A DNA stretch of 64,000 bases from Rhizorhabdus phycosphaerae (GTDB lineage: Bacteria; Pseudomonadota; Alphaproteobacteria; Sphingomonadales; Sphingomonadaceae): the NCBI RefSeq assembly GCF_011044255.1, contig NZ_CP049107.1, forward strand, positions 1,736,001-1,800,000. The letters are read 5' to 3'. Position 1 is the stretch's first letter; the number at the start of each line of letters is the position of its first letter. The position numbers were made by a program, and so were the translations under genes. A model generated the notes under the pieces. That model was not told where the DNA came from. It saw nothing but the letters and a program-made list of their open reading frames with translations, and ran no database searches. This document shows, piece by piece, positions 26,448 to 34,946 of this stretch.

Positions 26448-27497
26448 TCAGCCCCGGCCGATCAGGCGCATCGCCATGCGATCGGCGACGACCGCCGCCG
26501 CAACGCCGCTGGCGGCACTTTCGGACCAGATCGCCTCAAGACGCTCGGGGATGCGCGCGACCCGCGCTTCCACTTCGGCCCGATCGCCCTGCCCGAGATA
26601 TTCGAGCGCGACGTTGATGATGCCACCGGCATTGATGACATAGTCCGGCGCATAGAGAATGCCGCGCGCATGGATGCGGTCGGCATCGGCCTGGGTGGCC
26701 AGCTGGTTGTTCGCCGCACCCGCGACGATCCCGACCTGCAGCGCGGCGATGCTGCGCTCGTCGAGCACCGCGCCGAGCGCGCAAGGGCTCAGAACATCGG
26801 CCTCCACCGCCATGATCTCGCCGGTCGAAACCAGCTCCGCGCCGAGTTCGGCGGCCAGCGCGCGGGCGCGCTTCGCGTCCGCATCGGCCAGGGTCAGCCG
26901 CGCACCATCGGCGGCCAGCAACCGCGCCAGCGCCCCACCGACGCTGCCCACGCCCTGGATCGCGACATGGACCCCGCGCGGGTCGCTCTTGCCGAGCCCC
27001 CGCGCGATCGCGGCACGGACCCCCAGATACACGCCGAGCGCCGTCGTCGGACCGGGATCGCCGCCCGCATTACCGGCGGCGACAGGCAGGCCCGACACAT
27101 GCTTCGTCTGTTGCGAGATCGCGACCATGTCTGCGTCGGACATGCCGACATCCTCGGCGGTCACATAGCGCCCGCCGAGCGAATCGACCGCACGGCCGAA
27201 GGCAGCGAGCATCTCGGGGGTCTTCGTCCGCAGCGGATCGGCCAGAACCACGGCCTTGCCGCCGCCCATCGGCAGTCCGGCCATGGCATTCTTGAAGCTC
27301 ATGCCCCGCGACAGGCGCAGCACGTCGGTGATCGCCTCGGCCTGGTCGGCATAATGCCAGAAACGCGTGCCGCCGGCTGCCGGCCCGAGATGGGTCGAAT
27401 GCACCGCAATCACCGCCGTTAGCCCCGATGCCGCGTCGCGGAAGAGGTGCACGCCCTCGTGATCATCGAAATCGGGAAGGGACCAGGGAGCGATCAT
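26448..27497 (-). CDS. Glu/Leu/Phe/Val dehydrogenase (leucine/valine dehydrogenase type)
   Basis: NAD-dependent oxidative deamination of a branched-chain or aromatic amino acid; exact substrate not assignable. The 349-residue protein has the glycine-rich active-site stretch GMSFKNAMAGLPMGGGKAVV near residues 64-83, including the catalytic Lys. EDVGMSDADM follows near 114 and the NAD-binding motif VAIQGVGSVGGALARLL near residue 175. The start at 27497 has GAGG about six bases upstream, and that sequence lies inside a hairpin (27502-27531). Confidence 0.88.
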   Translation of the reverse strand: MIAPWSLPDFDDHEGVHLFRDAASGLTAVIAVHSTHLGPAAGGTRFWHYADQAEAITDVLRLSRGMSFKNAMAGLPMGGGKAVVLADPLRTKTPEMLAAFGRAVDSLGGRYVTAEDVGMSDADMVAISQQTKHVSGLPVAAGNAGGDPGPTTALGVYLGVRAAIARGLGKSDPRGVHVAIQGVGSVGGALARLLAADGARLTLADADAKRARALAAELGAELVSTGEIMAVEADVLSPCALGAVLDERSIAALQVGIVAGAANNQLATQADADRIHARGILYAPDYVINAGGIINVALEYLGQGDRAEVEARVARIPERLEAIWSESAASGVAAAVVADRMAMRLIGRG

Positions 27498-27501
27498 TAC
27501 A

Positions 27502-27531
27502 ACCTCACGTAATTCTATTACGATCTGAGGT
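27502..27531 (-). promoter_or_regulatory. Hairpin/palindrome covering the ribosome site of the amino-acid dehydrogenase
   Basis: On the minus strand ACCTCA, a 3-nt bulge, CGTAAT, loop AGA, ATTACG and TGAGGT form 12 pairs. The 3' arm contains the GAGG Shine-Dalgarno that lies about six bases before the ATG. The element could block translation in the mRNA, or act as an operator for a dimeric regulator on DNA. I cannot decide between them from sequence. Confidence 0.5.
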
Positions 27532-27638
27532 AATATAATTATTCCTGGAAATTGGCTAGCCTAAAGCGGGCCCGCGGAACATACGGCTCGGCCACACCGG
27601 AAAAGCCGGAGCATAACGCTGCTTCATGCTTGAAAAGG

Positions 27639-27716
27639 TGGGGCGACCGACGGGACTTGAACCCGCAACTTCCGGTACCACAAACCGGTGCTCTAACCAA
27701 TTGAACTACGATCGCC
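27639..27716 (-). tRNA. tRNA-His (GUG)
   Basis: On the minus strand the acceptor GCGATCG pairs with CGGTCGC. The anticodon stem CCGGT/ACCGG carries loop TTGTGGT with anticodon GUG, and the T loop is TTCAAGT. Position 73 is C and CCA is encoded at 27641-27639. The base before the acceptor (27716) is G, so G-1 could come from the transcript. Confidence 0.93.
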
Positions 27717-27906
27717 ACGAACGCTGACGCGTCATGTGCGGGGCTCCATAGGCAAAGCCCCCGCCCGACGCAAGCGGGCATGTGCGCCATCCGGGTGCGA
27801 GCCGGATCGCTCGCCGACTGGCGGCCGATCGCTTTGTCTACTAACTCTACTCTTCCATTATCGTTGGCTTTGCCTACATGGTTCGCAAGCTTCAGAGGGT
27901 CGGGCC

Positions 27907-28320
27907 GTGCTGTCACAGAGAACGCGATATGCGATACGCGCCTTGCTCCATCTCGGAGACCGGTACGGCAAGGGGCCGATCCAGCTGGCCGAGATCGCGG
28001 ACGAGCAGAATATTCCGGGCAAGTTCCTCACCGTAATCCTGTCGGAGATGAAGCGCGCGGGTTTCGTCGAGACGATGCGGGGCAAGGAGGGCGGCTATTG
28101 GCTGTCACGGCCGCCGGCCGAGATCACCTATGGCGACATCGTGCGGGCGACACGCGGATCGCTGGCATTGGTGCCCTGCGCCGCCCGTCTCGCCTATGCG
28201 CCCTGCGACCACTGCATAGACGAGGCCAAGTGCCGGTTGCGCGCCGTCATGTTGTCCGTGCGGGACGAGACGGCGAATATTCTCGATAGACTGTCGCTGG
28301 CAGAACGGCTGGACCTGTAA
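27907..28320 (+). CDS. Rrf2/IscR family transcriptional regulator
   Basis: A 137-residue winged-helix protein beginning (GTG) LSQRTRYAIRALLHLG, the usual Rrf2 N-terminus, followed by PGKFLTVILSEMKRAGFV and GGYWLSRP. The cysteines near residue 88 run C-x8-C-x2-C-x5-C, in the place where IscR/RirA/NsrR bind a 2Fe-2S or 4Fe-4S cluster, so redox or iron sensing is likely. The GTG at 27907 follows AGAGGG. No target genes can be named; the nearest downstream gene encodes a small lipoprotein. Confidence 0.85.
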   Translation: MLSQRTRYAIRALLHLGDRYGKGPIQLAEIADEQNIPGKFLTVILSEMKRAGFVETMRGKEGGYWLSRPPAEITYGDIVRATRGSLALVPCAARLAYAPCDHCIDEAKCRLRAVMLSVRDETANILDRLSLAERLDL

Positions 28321-28485
28321 CGACCCTATGAAATCCGTCGCTTTCGGGATTTTCGTTACGGGCGTCGTTACCTTTTAAGCCTTGGATTCATGTCGATTTT
28401 CCGTTGACGCTCTTATCTTCGGCGTTATGTCAACCCGAGGTACGGCGTTCGAGCCGGCCGTTAAAATGCTTTGGGAGCTGCTCGA

Positions 28486-28719
28486 ATGAAAAAGCTGAGC
28501 GTAGTCGTCGTTGCTGCTGGTCTGATCGCCCTGGCCGCCTGCAACAAGCAAACTCCGGCCGAGAACGCCGCCGACAACACCGCCGCTGCCCTGGAGAACC
28601 AGGCTGAGGTGCTCGAGAACGCCGCCGACTATGCCTCGAACGAGGCCGTCGAGAGCGCGCTTGAGAACAAGGCCGATGCCGCTGAGGAAGCTGCTGACGC
28701 CGTCAAGGACGCGAAGTAA
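28486..28719 (+). CDS. Small alanine/glutamate-rich lipoprotein
   Basis: A 77-residue protein with a short signal peptide and lipobox LAAC (Cys near residue 19). A mature part of low complexity follows, made of A, E, N and D with repeated LEN/ENAAD-like units that would form a helix or coiled coil. Anchoring in the outer or inner membrane by lipid is expected. No function known. The start MKKLSVV at 28486 follows a TGGGAG-type ribosome site. A strong terminator follows at 28757. Confidence 0.75.
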   Translation: MKKLSVVVVAAGLIALAACNKQTPAENAADNTAAALENQAEVLENAADYASNEAVESALENKADAAEEAADAVKDAK

Positions 28720-28756
28720 TCTCCAGGTCCGTACCGGACCGGAATTGCTGAAAGGA

Positions 28757-28790
28757 ACGGGCGCCTTGAAAGGGGCGCCCGTTTTCTTTT
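28757..28790 (+). terminator. Rho-independent terminator after the lipoprotein gene
   Basis: ACGGGCGCC (28757-28765) pairs with GGCGCCCGT (28774-28782) around an 8-nt loop, followed by TTTTCTTTT. It ends the rightward lipoprotein transcript. Confidence 0.9.
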
Positions 28791-28813
28791 GTGCCGAGGG
28801 GTGCGTGGCGCGC

Positions 28814-29668
28814 TCAGCCGTTGACGATGATCCCTCCATTCGGGTGCAGCACCTGCCCGGACATGTAGCTCGCATCCTCGCACGCCAGGAAGAGGAAGGA
28901 CGGCGCCACCTCATTCGGCTGGCCCGGGCGCCCCATCGGGGTGGACTCGCCGAAATGAGCAAGCTTCTCCTCGCTCGCGCCGCCGCACGGATTGAGCGGC
29001 GTCCAGATCGGGCCCGGCGCGACCGCATTCACGCGAATGCCCTCCCCCACCAGATTTTCGGATAGCGAGCGCGTGAAGGCGGTGATCGCGCCCTTGGTGC
29101 TCGAATAGTCGAGCAGTTCCTTGCTACCCTGATACATCGTCACCGACGTGCAGTTGATGATGGCGGCGCCAGCACGCAGATGTGGCCGTGCGGCTTGCGT
29201 CAGGAAGAACATGCCGAAGATGTTCGTCTGGAACGTCCGGCGCAGCTGCTCTTCGGTGATGTCGGTGATGTCCTGATCGGGGTGCTGTTCGCCGGCATTG
29301 TTGACCAGAATGTCGAGACTGCCGAAGGTTTCGATCACCTTCGCGACCGCCTCGTCGCAAAAGGCCTTGTCGCCGACGTCGCCCGGGATGGCGATAGCCC
29401 GGCGGCCCTCGCGCTCGACGATCTCGACGGTTTTTGCCGCGTCGTCATGCTCGCATAGATAGAGGATGGCGACGTCGGCACCCTCGCGGGCATAGAGCGC
29501 CGCGACGGCGCGACCGATTCCGCTGTCAGCGCCGGTGATCAGCGCCACCTTGCCCTCGAGACGGCCCGATCCGGGATAGCGGGGCGCCCAGTCGGGCTTG
29601 GGGTCGAGTCCGCTCTCGTGACCCGGCAGGTCATCCTCGTGGATCATAGGTTCGTGCTGGTCGGTCAT
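28814..29668 (-). CDS. SDR family oxidoreductase (YghA/YhdF type, stress-associated)
   Basis: A 284-residue short-chain dehydrogenase with an extra N-terminal arm of about 38 residues (MTDQHEPMIHEDDLPGHES). The NAD(P) motif ALITGADSGIGRAVA follows near residue 43, NNAGEQHPDQDI near 127, and the catalytic Tyr-x3-Lys in LDYSSTKGAITAF near residue 188. The N-terminal arm places it among the enzymes found with catalase and general-stress genes. Substrate not known. Confidence 0.85.
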   Translation of the reverse strand: MTDQHEPMIHEDDLPGHESGLDPKPDWAPRYPGSGRLEGKVALITGADSGIGRAVAALYAREGADVAILYLCEHDDAAKTVEIVEREGRRAIAIPGDVGDKAFCDEAVAKVIETFGSLDILVNNAGEQHPDQDITDITEEQLRRTFQTNIFGMFFLTQAARPHLRAGAAIINCTSVTMYQGSKELLDYSSTKGAITAFTRSLSENLVGEGIRVNAVAPGPIWTPLNPCGGASEEKLAHFGESTPMGRPGQPNEVAPSFLFLACEDASYMSGQVLHPNGGIIVNG

Positions 29669-29711
29669 GGTGATCTCCTTCGCCCGACCAACGAAGCGGC
29701 ACGACGCGGGT

Positions 29712-30050
29712 TCAGTCCGTTGCGGGCACGGTCCGGGTGACCAGCCGGTCGCTGACCACCGTCATCGTGAAGATCGGATCGGCGTCGGCGGGGACCTCGC
29801 ACACCGCATCCTCGAAGGCCTGGCGCGTCTCCGGCTCTTCATAGGTCATCTTGTGATCGAAGGCGTATCGCCAGGTCGCCTCGTCCGGCCATTCGGCATA
29901 GCCGACGAACCGGCCGTCCGAATCACGGTGAAGGCGCGATCCGTAGCTGCCATAGATTTCGCGGATCAGGTCGGTGCCCCGGGTCCAGGCGCGAACGAAT
30001 TGCTCCTCCTTGCCCGGATGAACCTTCCACCAGTAAACGGCTACGAACAT
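29712..30050 (-). CDS. ABM (antibiotic biosynthesis monooxygenase) fold protein
   Basis: A 112-residue protein that starts VAVYWWKVHPGKEEQFVRAW, a pattern typical of the small dimeric alpha/beta-barrel ABM fold. No cofactor motif can be read from the sequence, and many members of the family have no known activity. It lies between ligD and the SDR gene on the same strand, with short gaps on both sides. Confidence 0.65.
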   Translation of the reverse strand: MFVAVYWWKVHPGKEEQFVRAWTRGTDLIREIYGSYGSRLHRDSDGRFVGYAEWPDEATWRYAFDHKMTYEEPETRQAFEDAVCEVPADADPIFTMTVVSDRLVTRTVPATD

Positions 30051-30092
30051 GCGGGCTCCCCTCGCTTCGGCACGACCATCATAGATCGACCA

Positions 30093-32621
30093 TCATAGAT
30101 CCGGCAGGGTCTGGTCGGCCACGCCCCACCCTTTTAGCGCCCGCGACGACGCACGCTTCAACAGCAGATCGGCGCCGGTAATGCTGAACGCCCCGGCCGT
30201 GTCGAACCCGTCCAGTTCCTCCCACGAGATCGGCGCAGCTACGGGCGCCCCCGGCCGCGCCCGGGCGGAATAGGGTATGACCGCGGTCGAGCCGCGCTGG
30301 TTGCGCAGATAGTCGATGAAGATGCGCCCGATCCGCTTCGCCTTCGCCATGGTCGCCACGAAGCGTTCCGGCTCGGCCTGGGCGAGCGCCTGGGCGAAGC
30401 GCTGGGCGAAATCCTTCACTGCCGGCCATTCCGCTTCGGGACGGAGCGGAACCACGACATGGACGCCCTTGCCGCCCGAAAGCAGGGCGAAACTGACGAG
30501 CCCGATATCCGCCAGCATCGTCCTTATGTCGCGCGCCGCCTTCTTCACGTCGGCGAAATCCAGGCCTTCGTCGGGATCGAGATCGAAGATCAACCGGTCG
30601 GGCTTCTCGACATCCTCGATGCGAGATCCCCAGCCGTGGAACTCGATCGTCCCCATCTGCACGCAGGCGACAAGGCCGGCGATATCCTCGACGTAGAGAT
30701 AATCCTCGGCCCCGCCGTCCTTTTCGCGGATCGGCACATGCTTCACATGATCGCCGAACGAGCCCGAATCATGCTTCTGAAAGAAACACTGACGGCCGCG
30801 CCCCTGGGGGCAGCGCACGAGGCTGACCGGTCGGTTCGCCACCCAGGGGAGCATGACCGGACCGATCGCCCGATAATAGTCGGCGAGATCGCCCTTGGTC
30901 GTCTTGGATTCGGGGAAGATCACACGATCCGCATTGGTGATCACGACGTCCTCGGCGACATCCCGGCGGATGGCCTCCTGCACCGGAACCGGCTCCTCGA
31001 GGCGCACGTCGGTCGCTTCCTTGTCGCCGCGCAGCCCCAGGAAGCTCGCATGCCGCAGCACCCCCTCATGGGTGAACTCCGCAAAGGCGACTTCGGCAAC
31101 CAGATCCGGCCTGACCCAGTGCGCATCCCGGGCCTCGCTCCGGGGAGCCTCGGCAGGCGGCGTCTTGCGTGACCGCTTGGCGAAAAGCTCGGCCAAGGCC
31201 GTCATGCCGTCCTGGTCGAAGCCCGTCCCAACCTTACCGGCATAGACAAGTTTGCCGTCGACATGGTGGCCCAGCAGCAGGGACCGGAAGGGGCGCCCCC
31301 GTGCGCTGCTCGGGCTCCATCCGATGATGACGAACTCCTGCCGCCGCGTGCATTTGGTCTTGAGCCAGTCCCTGGAGCGCCCGCCCCGATAGGGAGCGTC
31401 GGCCCTTTTGCTGATGATGCCCTCCTGCCCCGCGCCACACATAGCATCGAACAGTTTCTCGCCTGCCCCGATCACATGGTCGGCCACCTGGACGACCACC
31501 GACGCATCGGCCGCCACCAGCGCGGACAGACGCGACTTTCGCTCGACCGTACCCAATTTGGTCAGGTCCTCGCCTTCCTCCATCAGCAGGTCGAACAGAT
31601 AGAGGTGGAGCGGGGCGTCGCTCTCGCCCTTGATGCGCTTCTGAAGCTCAGAAAAGCTGGGATTGCCCTTGTCGTCGAGCGCGACGATCTCTCCATCCAT
31701 CAGGCAGGACGGCAGGTCGAGTGCGGCGACGGCGCCCGCGACCGGCTCGAACTTGTCGGTCCAGTCGAGGCCGGAGCGGGTATATATGCGCACATTTCCG
31801 CCGGACGCGGCGACGAGTGCCCGATAGCCATCGAACTTGATCTCATGGATCCAGGTGCGCCCGACGGGCACGGTATCGACGAGCGTTGCCAGTTGCGGCG
31901 GACGAAAGGCCGGCAGTGCCGCCGGTGTCTTCCTGCGCGCTGCTTTGGGCCGCGCCCTGCCGGTCTTCCCGACCTTTGCGGCATGATCGTCCGCACGCGC
32001 CATGGCAGCGTCGAACGCCTTGCCTTTCTTCCCGGCCAGACTGATCTCCCCGTCCTGGTCGGCCGCGATCTCCGCCATCGTCCGCCCCGTCTTCACGCTG
32101 GTCAGGGCGGTGCCGACCAGATCGTCGCTGCCGCCGGCCGCCGCGTCCTCGACCTTGCGGAGCAGCCAGTTCTCTCGTTTCTCGCCGGGACGCGGCTTCA
32201 TCCGGACGAGCAGCCATTCGCCCTTCATCCGTTCACCCTCGAGCGTGAAGTGGAGATGGCCCTCGTCCAGGTCGCGCTCGCTCTTGCCCGGGATCGGCGC
32301 CCAGGTGCCGATGTCCCACAGCATGACCGTACCCCCGCCATATTCGCCTGCGGGAATGCAGCCTTCGAACTCGGCATAGCTGATCGGGTGATCCTCGGTG
32401 CGAACGGCCAGCCGCTTGTCGGCAGGATCGGGGCTCGGTCCGCGCGCGACCGCCCAGCTTTTCAAGACGCCATCCATTTCGAGCCGGAAATCATAATGGA
32501 GGCGGGTCGCATCATGCTTCTGGACGATGAAGCGATGCCCGCCTTTCGGGCCGAGCTTGCCTGCGGGCTCGCGCGTCCGCCCAAAGTCGCGCTTCCGGTT
32601 ATAGTCGTCCAGCCGCGCCAT
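30093..32621 (-). CDS. ligD: LigD, multifunctional non-homologous end-joining DNA ligase
   Basis: ATP-dependent ligase D that joins double-strand breaks with Ku. The 842-residue protein has the order 3'-phosphoesterase (HRFIVQKHDATRLHYDFRLE near residue 30), ligase (nucleotidyl-binding Lys in EIKFDGYRAL near 260), then an archaeo-eukaryotic primase-type polymerase (NRPVSLVRCPQGR near 600, IFDLDPDEGLDFAD near 685). A basic Ala/Lys-rich linker joins the first two parts. It starts two bases after the ku stop. Confidence 0.96.
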   Translation of the reverse strand: MARLDDYNRKRDFGRTREPAGKLGPKGGHRFIVQKHDATRLHYDFRLEMDGVLKSWAVARGPSPDPADKRLAVRTEDHPISYAEFEGCIPAGEYGGGTVMLWDIGTWAPIPGKSERDLDEGHLHFTLEGERMKGEWLLVRMKPRPGEKRENWLLRKVEDAAAGGSDDLVGTALTSVKTGRTMAEIAADQDGEISLAGKKGKAFDAAMARADDHAAKVGKTGRARPKAARRKTPAALPAFRPPQLATLVDTVPVGRTWIHEIKFDGYRALVAASGGNVRIYTRSGLDWTDKFEPVAGAVAALDLPSCLMDGEIVALDDKGNPSFSELQKRIKGESDAPLHLYLFDLLMEEGEDLTKLGTVERKSRLSALVAADASVVVQVADHVIGAGEKLFDAMCGAGQEGIISKRADAPYRGGRSRDWLKTKCTRRQEFVIIGWSPSSARGRPFRSLLLGHHVDGKLVYAGKVGTGFDQDGMTALAELFAKRSRKTPPAEAPRSEARDAHWVRPDLVAEVAFAEFTHEGVLRHASFLGLRGDKEATDVRLEEPVPVQEAIRRDVAEDVVITNADRVIFPESKTTKGDLADYYRAIGPVMLPWVANRPVSLVRCPQGRGRQCFFQKHDSGSFGDHVKHVPIREKDGGAEDYLYVEDIAGLVACVQMGTIEFHGWGSRIEDVEKPDRLIFDLDPDEGLDFADVKKAARDIRTMLADIGLVSFALLSGGKGVHVVVPLRPEAEWPAVKDFAQRFAQALAQAEPERFVATMAKAKRIGRIFIDYLRNQRGSTAVIPYSARARPGAPVAAPISWEELDGFDTAGAFSITGADLLLKRASSRALKGWGVADQTLPDL

Positions 32622-32623
32622 GG

Positions 32624-33592
32624 TCAGGCACGCTTGCGGGCGGGGCTGGTGCCGGACTTGGCAGCAGCCGTCTTGGAGGCTCGGGACTTCGCCGCTGGTG
32701 CTTTGGTGGCAGCCTTCTTGGCGGTCGACCGTGCCTTGGCGGTCTTGGGCTTGGTGTCGGCCTCGTCCTTTTCCGGCTCCCGTTGCGCAGCAGCGCGCGA
32801 CCGCGTGCCTCCGTCGACCGATTTCTTGAGTGCCGCCATCAGGTCGATGACGTTGCCCTTCGCGCGTGGGGCGTCCTCCGGATCCTCGATGATCTTGCGG
32901 CCCTTGGCCTTGCTCTTCTTCTCGATGAGGCCCTTCAGCGCGTCGACATAGCGATCGTGAAACTCGCTCGCGTCGAACTTAGCGCTCTTCTTCTCGATCA
33001 GCGTCTCCGCAAGATCGAGAAGGTCGGCATCGGGCTTGCTATCGGGAATCTCCCGAAAATAGCTATGCGCCTTGCGCAGCTCGTCCGCATAGCGGAGCGT
33101 TTCGAGCACCATGCCCCGCCCACAGGGCTTGAGGCTCACGACATATTCGCGCCCGCGCATGGCGAGCTGGCCCAGACCGACCTTCTTGGTCCGCCGCAGC
33201 GCCTCGCGCAGGACGATGAAGGCTTCTTCTGCCAGCTCGTCCGCCGGAACGACATAATAGGGCTTCTCGAAATAGAGGACGTCGATCTCGTGCGCGTCGA
33301 CGAACTGGACCAGCTCCAGCGTTCGCTTGCTCTCCAGCTTTACCGCATCGATCTCGTCCTGCTCCAGCAGGACATAATTGCCCTTCGACACCTCGAAACC
33401 CTTGACGATATCGTCGGTGTCGATCGGTCCGATGCCGGGCACGATCTTTTCGTAGCGGATGCGCTTGCCGCTGGGCTCGTGCACCTGATGAAAAGCGACC
33501 TGCGCGCTGCTGTTGGTTGCGCTGTAGATTTCGACGGGGATCGAGACGAGGGCAAGACGGATCTGCCCCTGCCAGTAAGCGCGCGCGGCCAT
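32624..33592 (-). CDS. ku: Ku, DNA end-binding protein of NHEJ
   Basis: The homodimeric Ku ring that binds double-strand ends and recruits LigD. The 322-residue protein starts MAARAYWQGQIRLALVSIPV and shows the Ku core through about residue 250. A C-terminal tail of about 70 residues is rich in K, A and T (KARSTAKKAATKAPAAKSR), the kind of basic tail that helps Ku thread and hold DNA. In an operon with ligD. Confidence 0.96.
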   Translation of the reverse strand: MAARAYWQGQIRLALVSIPVEIYSATNSSAQVAFHQVHEPSGKRIRYEKIVPGIGPIDTDDIVKGFEVSKGNYVLLEQDEIDAVKLESKRTLELVQFVDAHEIDVLYFEKPYYVVPADELAEEAFIVLREALRRTKKVGLGQLAMRGREYVVSLKPCGRGMVLETLRYADELRKAHSYFREIPDSKPDADLLDLAETLIEKKSAKFDASEFHDRYVDALKGLIEKKSKAKGRKIIEDPEDAPRAKGNVIDLMAALKKSVDGGTRSRAAAQREPEKDEADTKPKTAKARSTAKKAATKAPAAKSRASKTAAAKSGTSPARKRA

Positions 33593-33689
33593 GCTCTATT
33601 CTCCTGCCCCTGCGAATGCGGAGTCAAAGCCCGTTGGAGGCGATGGTTCCGCCGGCGCGGGCGAGCCGCTCCGGGCGAGGTGGCCGACG

Positions 33690-34250
33690 TCAGTCGAAGC
33701 GGGTCAGATGGCCGCCGAGAAAGGCATAGGATGGGTCAAGCGCGTCGCGAGTCGCGAGGTGCAGGCGCGCTCCGGGGTTGTTGGGCGGAACCGCGTCGCC
33801 GTCGGCCATGGTCCGCCCGACGGGGTCGACGCGATCCCAGTCATGGACGGAGCGGCGATGGACGATCGCCCACAGCCCGCCGCGACATTCGAGATAATCG
33901 AGATAGCGCCCGCCGCCGGTGATGTCGGTCATGGTCGCCCCGTCGCGGATACGCAGCAACACGTCCCAATAGCTTTCGGACCAGGCGCGTTCACCATCGA
34001 CCTCGATCTGGATGTTGGACAGGACATGCCGCGTCAGCAGCATCGGCTGGTGGATCCGCCACACCCAGTCGACGAAGCCCTCCGCCGTGCCGACGAACAA
34101 GGGCGCGTGCTCGTCGGTGCCACCCGGATGCCAGCAGGACAGCGCCAGGTCGCGGTCCATCCGGTCCATCGCGCGACAGTAGCGGTGCAGGACATCGGCG
34201 ATCGCGAGGCGCGCGGCGATTTCCTCTGGGCCGGGTGCTGCGACCGACAT
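33690..34250 (-). CDS. SnoaL/NTF2-like protein (nuclear transport factor 2 fold)
   Basis: A 186-residue protein of the SnoaL_4-type cone-fold family: ADVLHRYCRAMDRMDRDLALSCWHP near residue 18 and WSESYWDVLLRIRDG near residue 97. Relatives are dehydratases, isomerases or ring-hydroxylation small subunits, so the activity is open. The start at 34250 follows AGAGGA by six bases. It is divergent from a second member of the same fold family. Confidence 0.75.
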   Translation of the reverse strand: MSVAAPGPEEIAARLAIADVLHRYCRAMDRMDRDLALSCWHPGGTDEHAPLFVGTAEGFVDWVWRIHQPMLLTRHVLSNIQIEVDGERAWSESYWDVLLRIRDGATMTDITGGGRYLDYLECRGGLWAIVHRRSVHDWDRVDPVGRTMADGDAVPPNNPGARLHLATRDALDPSYAFLGGHLTRFD

Positions 34251-34412
34251 CGGCATTCCTCTCGCTTGCCGGTCCATCGAGACCGATCCAGCAGGAAGAC
34301 TATCAGCGGTCGGCCGTCCCGCAGCTAGGCTTTTGCCCAGCTTGTGGATGCCGCGCTTATGCGGCCCTGTGCGGACCGAAGCGGGCCAGGATCCGCCGCA
34401 ACGGAGAGCGCC

Positions 34413-34916
34413 ATGGATCTGCCACGACCACCATCCGGGCTTCAGGACCTGCTCGACAGGGCCGCAATCCATGACGTCAAGCAGACCTACGCCTTTGCCG
34501 TCGACCGGCGCGACTGGCCGCTCTATCGCTCGATCTTCACCGACGAGGTCGCCTTCGACTTTTTCGATTGGGCCGGAATCCGCGAGACGATCCCCGCCGA
34601 TCGCTGGGTCGAAATGGTCAAGGCGACCCTCGCCCCCTTCGACGCGACCCAGCATGTCTTCAGCGGGCAGTTCATCACGCTGGCAGGCGACGAGGCCGAC
34701 TGCGTGACCAACATGACCGCGCGGCATCAGTTGGGCGATGAGGCGCAAATGATGGGCGGCTATTATACCGAGCGCTTCATCAGGACGCCGTCCGGCTGGA
34801 AGATCGCGGCCTGCCGCCTCAACATCACCTGGGAGCAAGGCGACCGAAGCCTGTTCGAAAAGGCCGCGGCGCTCGGCGCACGCGCACGACCCGATATCGG
34901 CATGCAGGGCGTCTGA
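34413..34916 (+). CDS. SnoaL-like polyketide cyclase/NTF2 fold protein
   Basis: A 167-residue protein: QDLLDRAAIHDVKQTYAFAVDRRDW near residue 9, then FTDEVAFDFFDWAG and, near the C-terminus, the usual YYTERFIRTPSGWKI. The start at 34413 follows GGAGAG. It lies 30 bases before the Old Yellow Enzyme gene on the same strand, so the two may act in one degradative or reductive pathway. Substrate unknown. Confidence 0.75.
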   Translation: MDLPRPPSGLQDLLDRAAIHDVKQTYAFAVDRRDWPLYRSIFTDEVAFDFFDWAGIRETIPADRWVEMVKATLAPFDATQHVFSGQFITLAGDEADCVTNMTARHQLGDEAQMMGGYYTERFIRTPSGWKIAACRLNITWEQGDRSLFEKAAALGARARPDIGMQGV

Positions 34917-34946
34917 CGGCGCCACCATGATAAAAGGACCAAGCGA

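Noticed and set aside
31263-32951. 562-residue plus-strand ORF opposite ligD
   Set aside because: Antisense shadow of ligD and ku.
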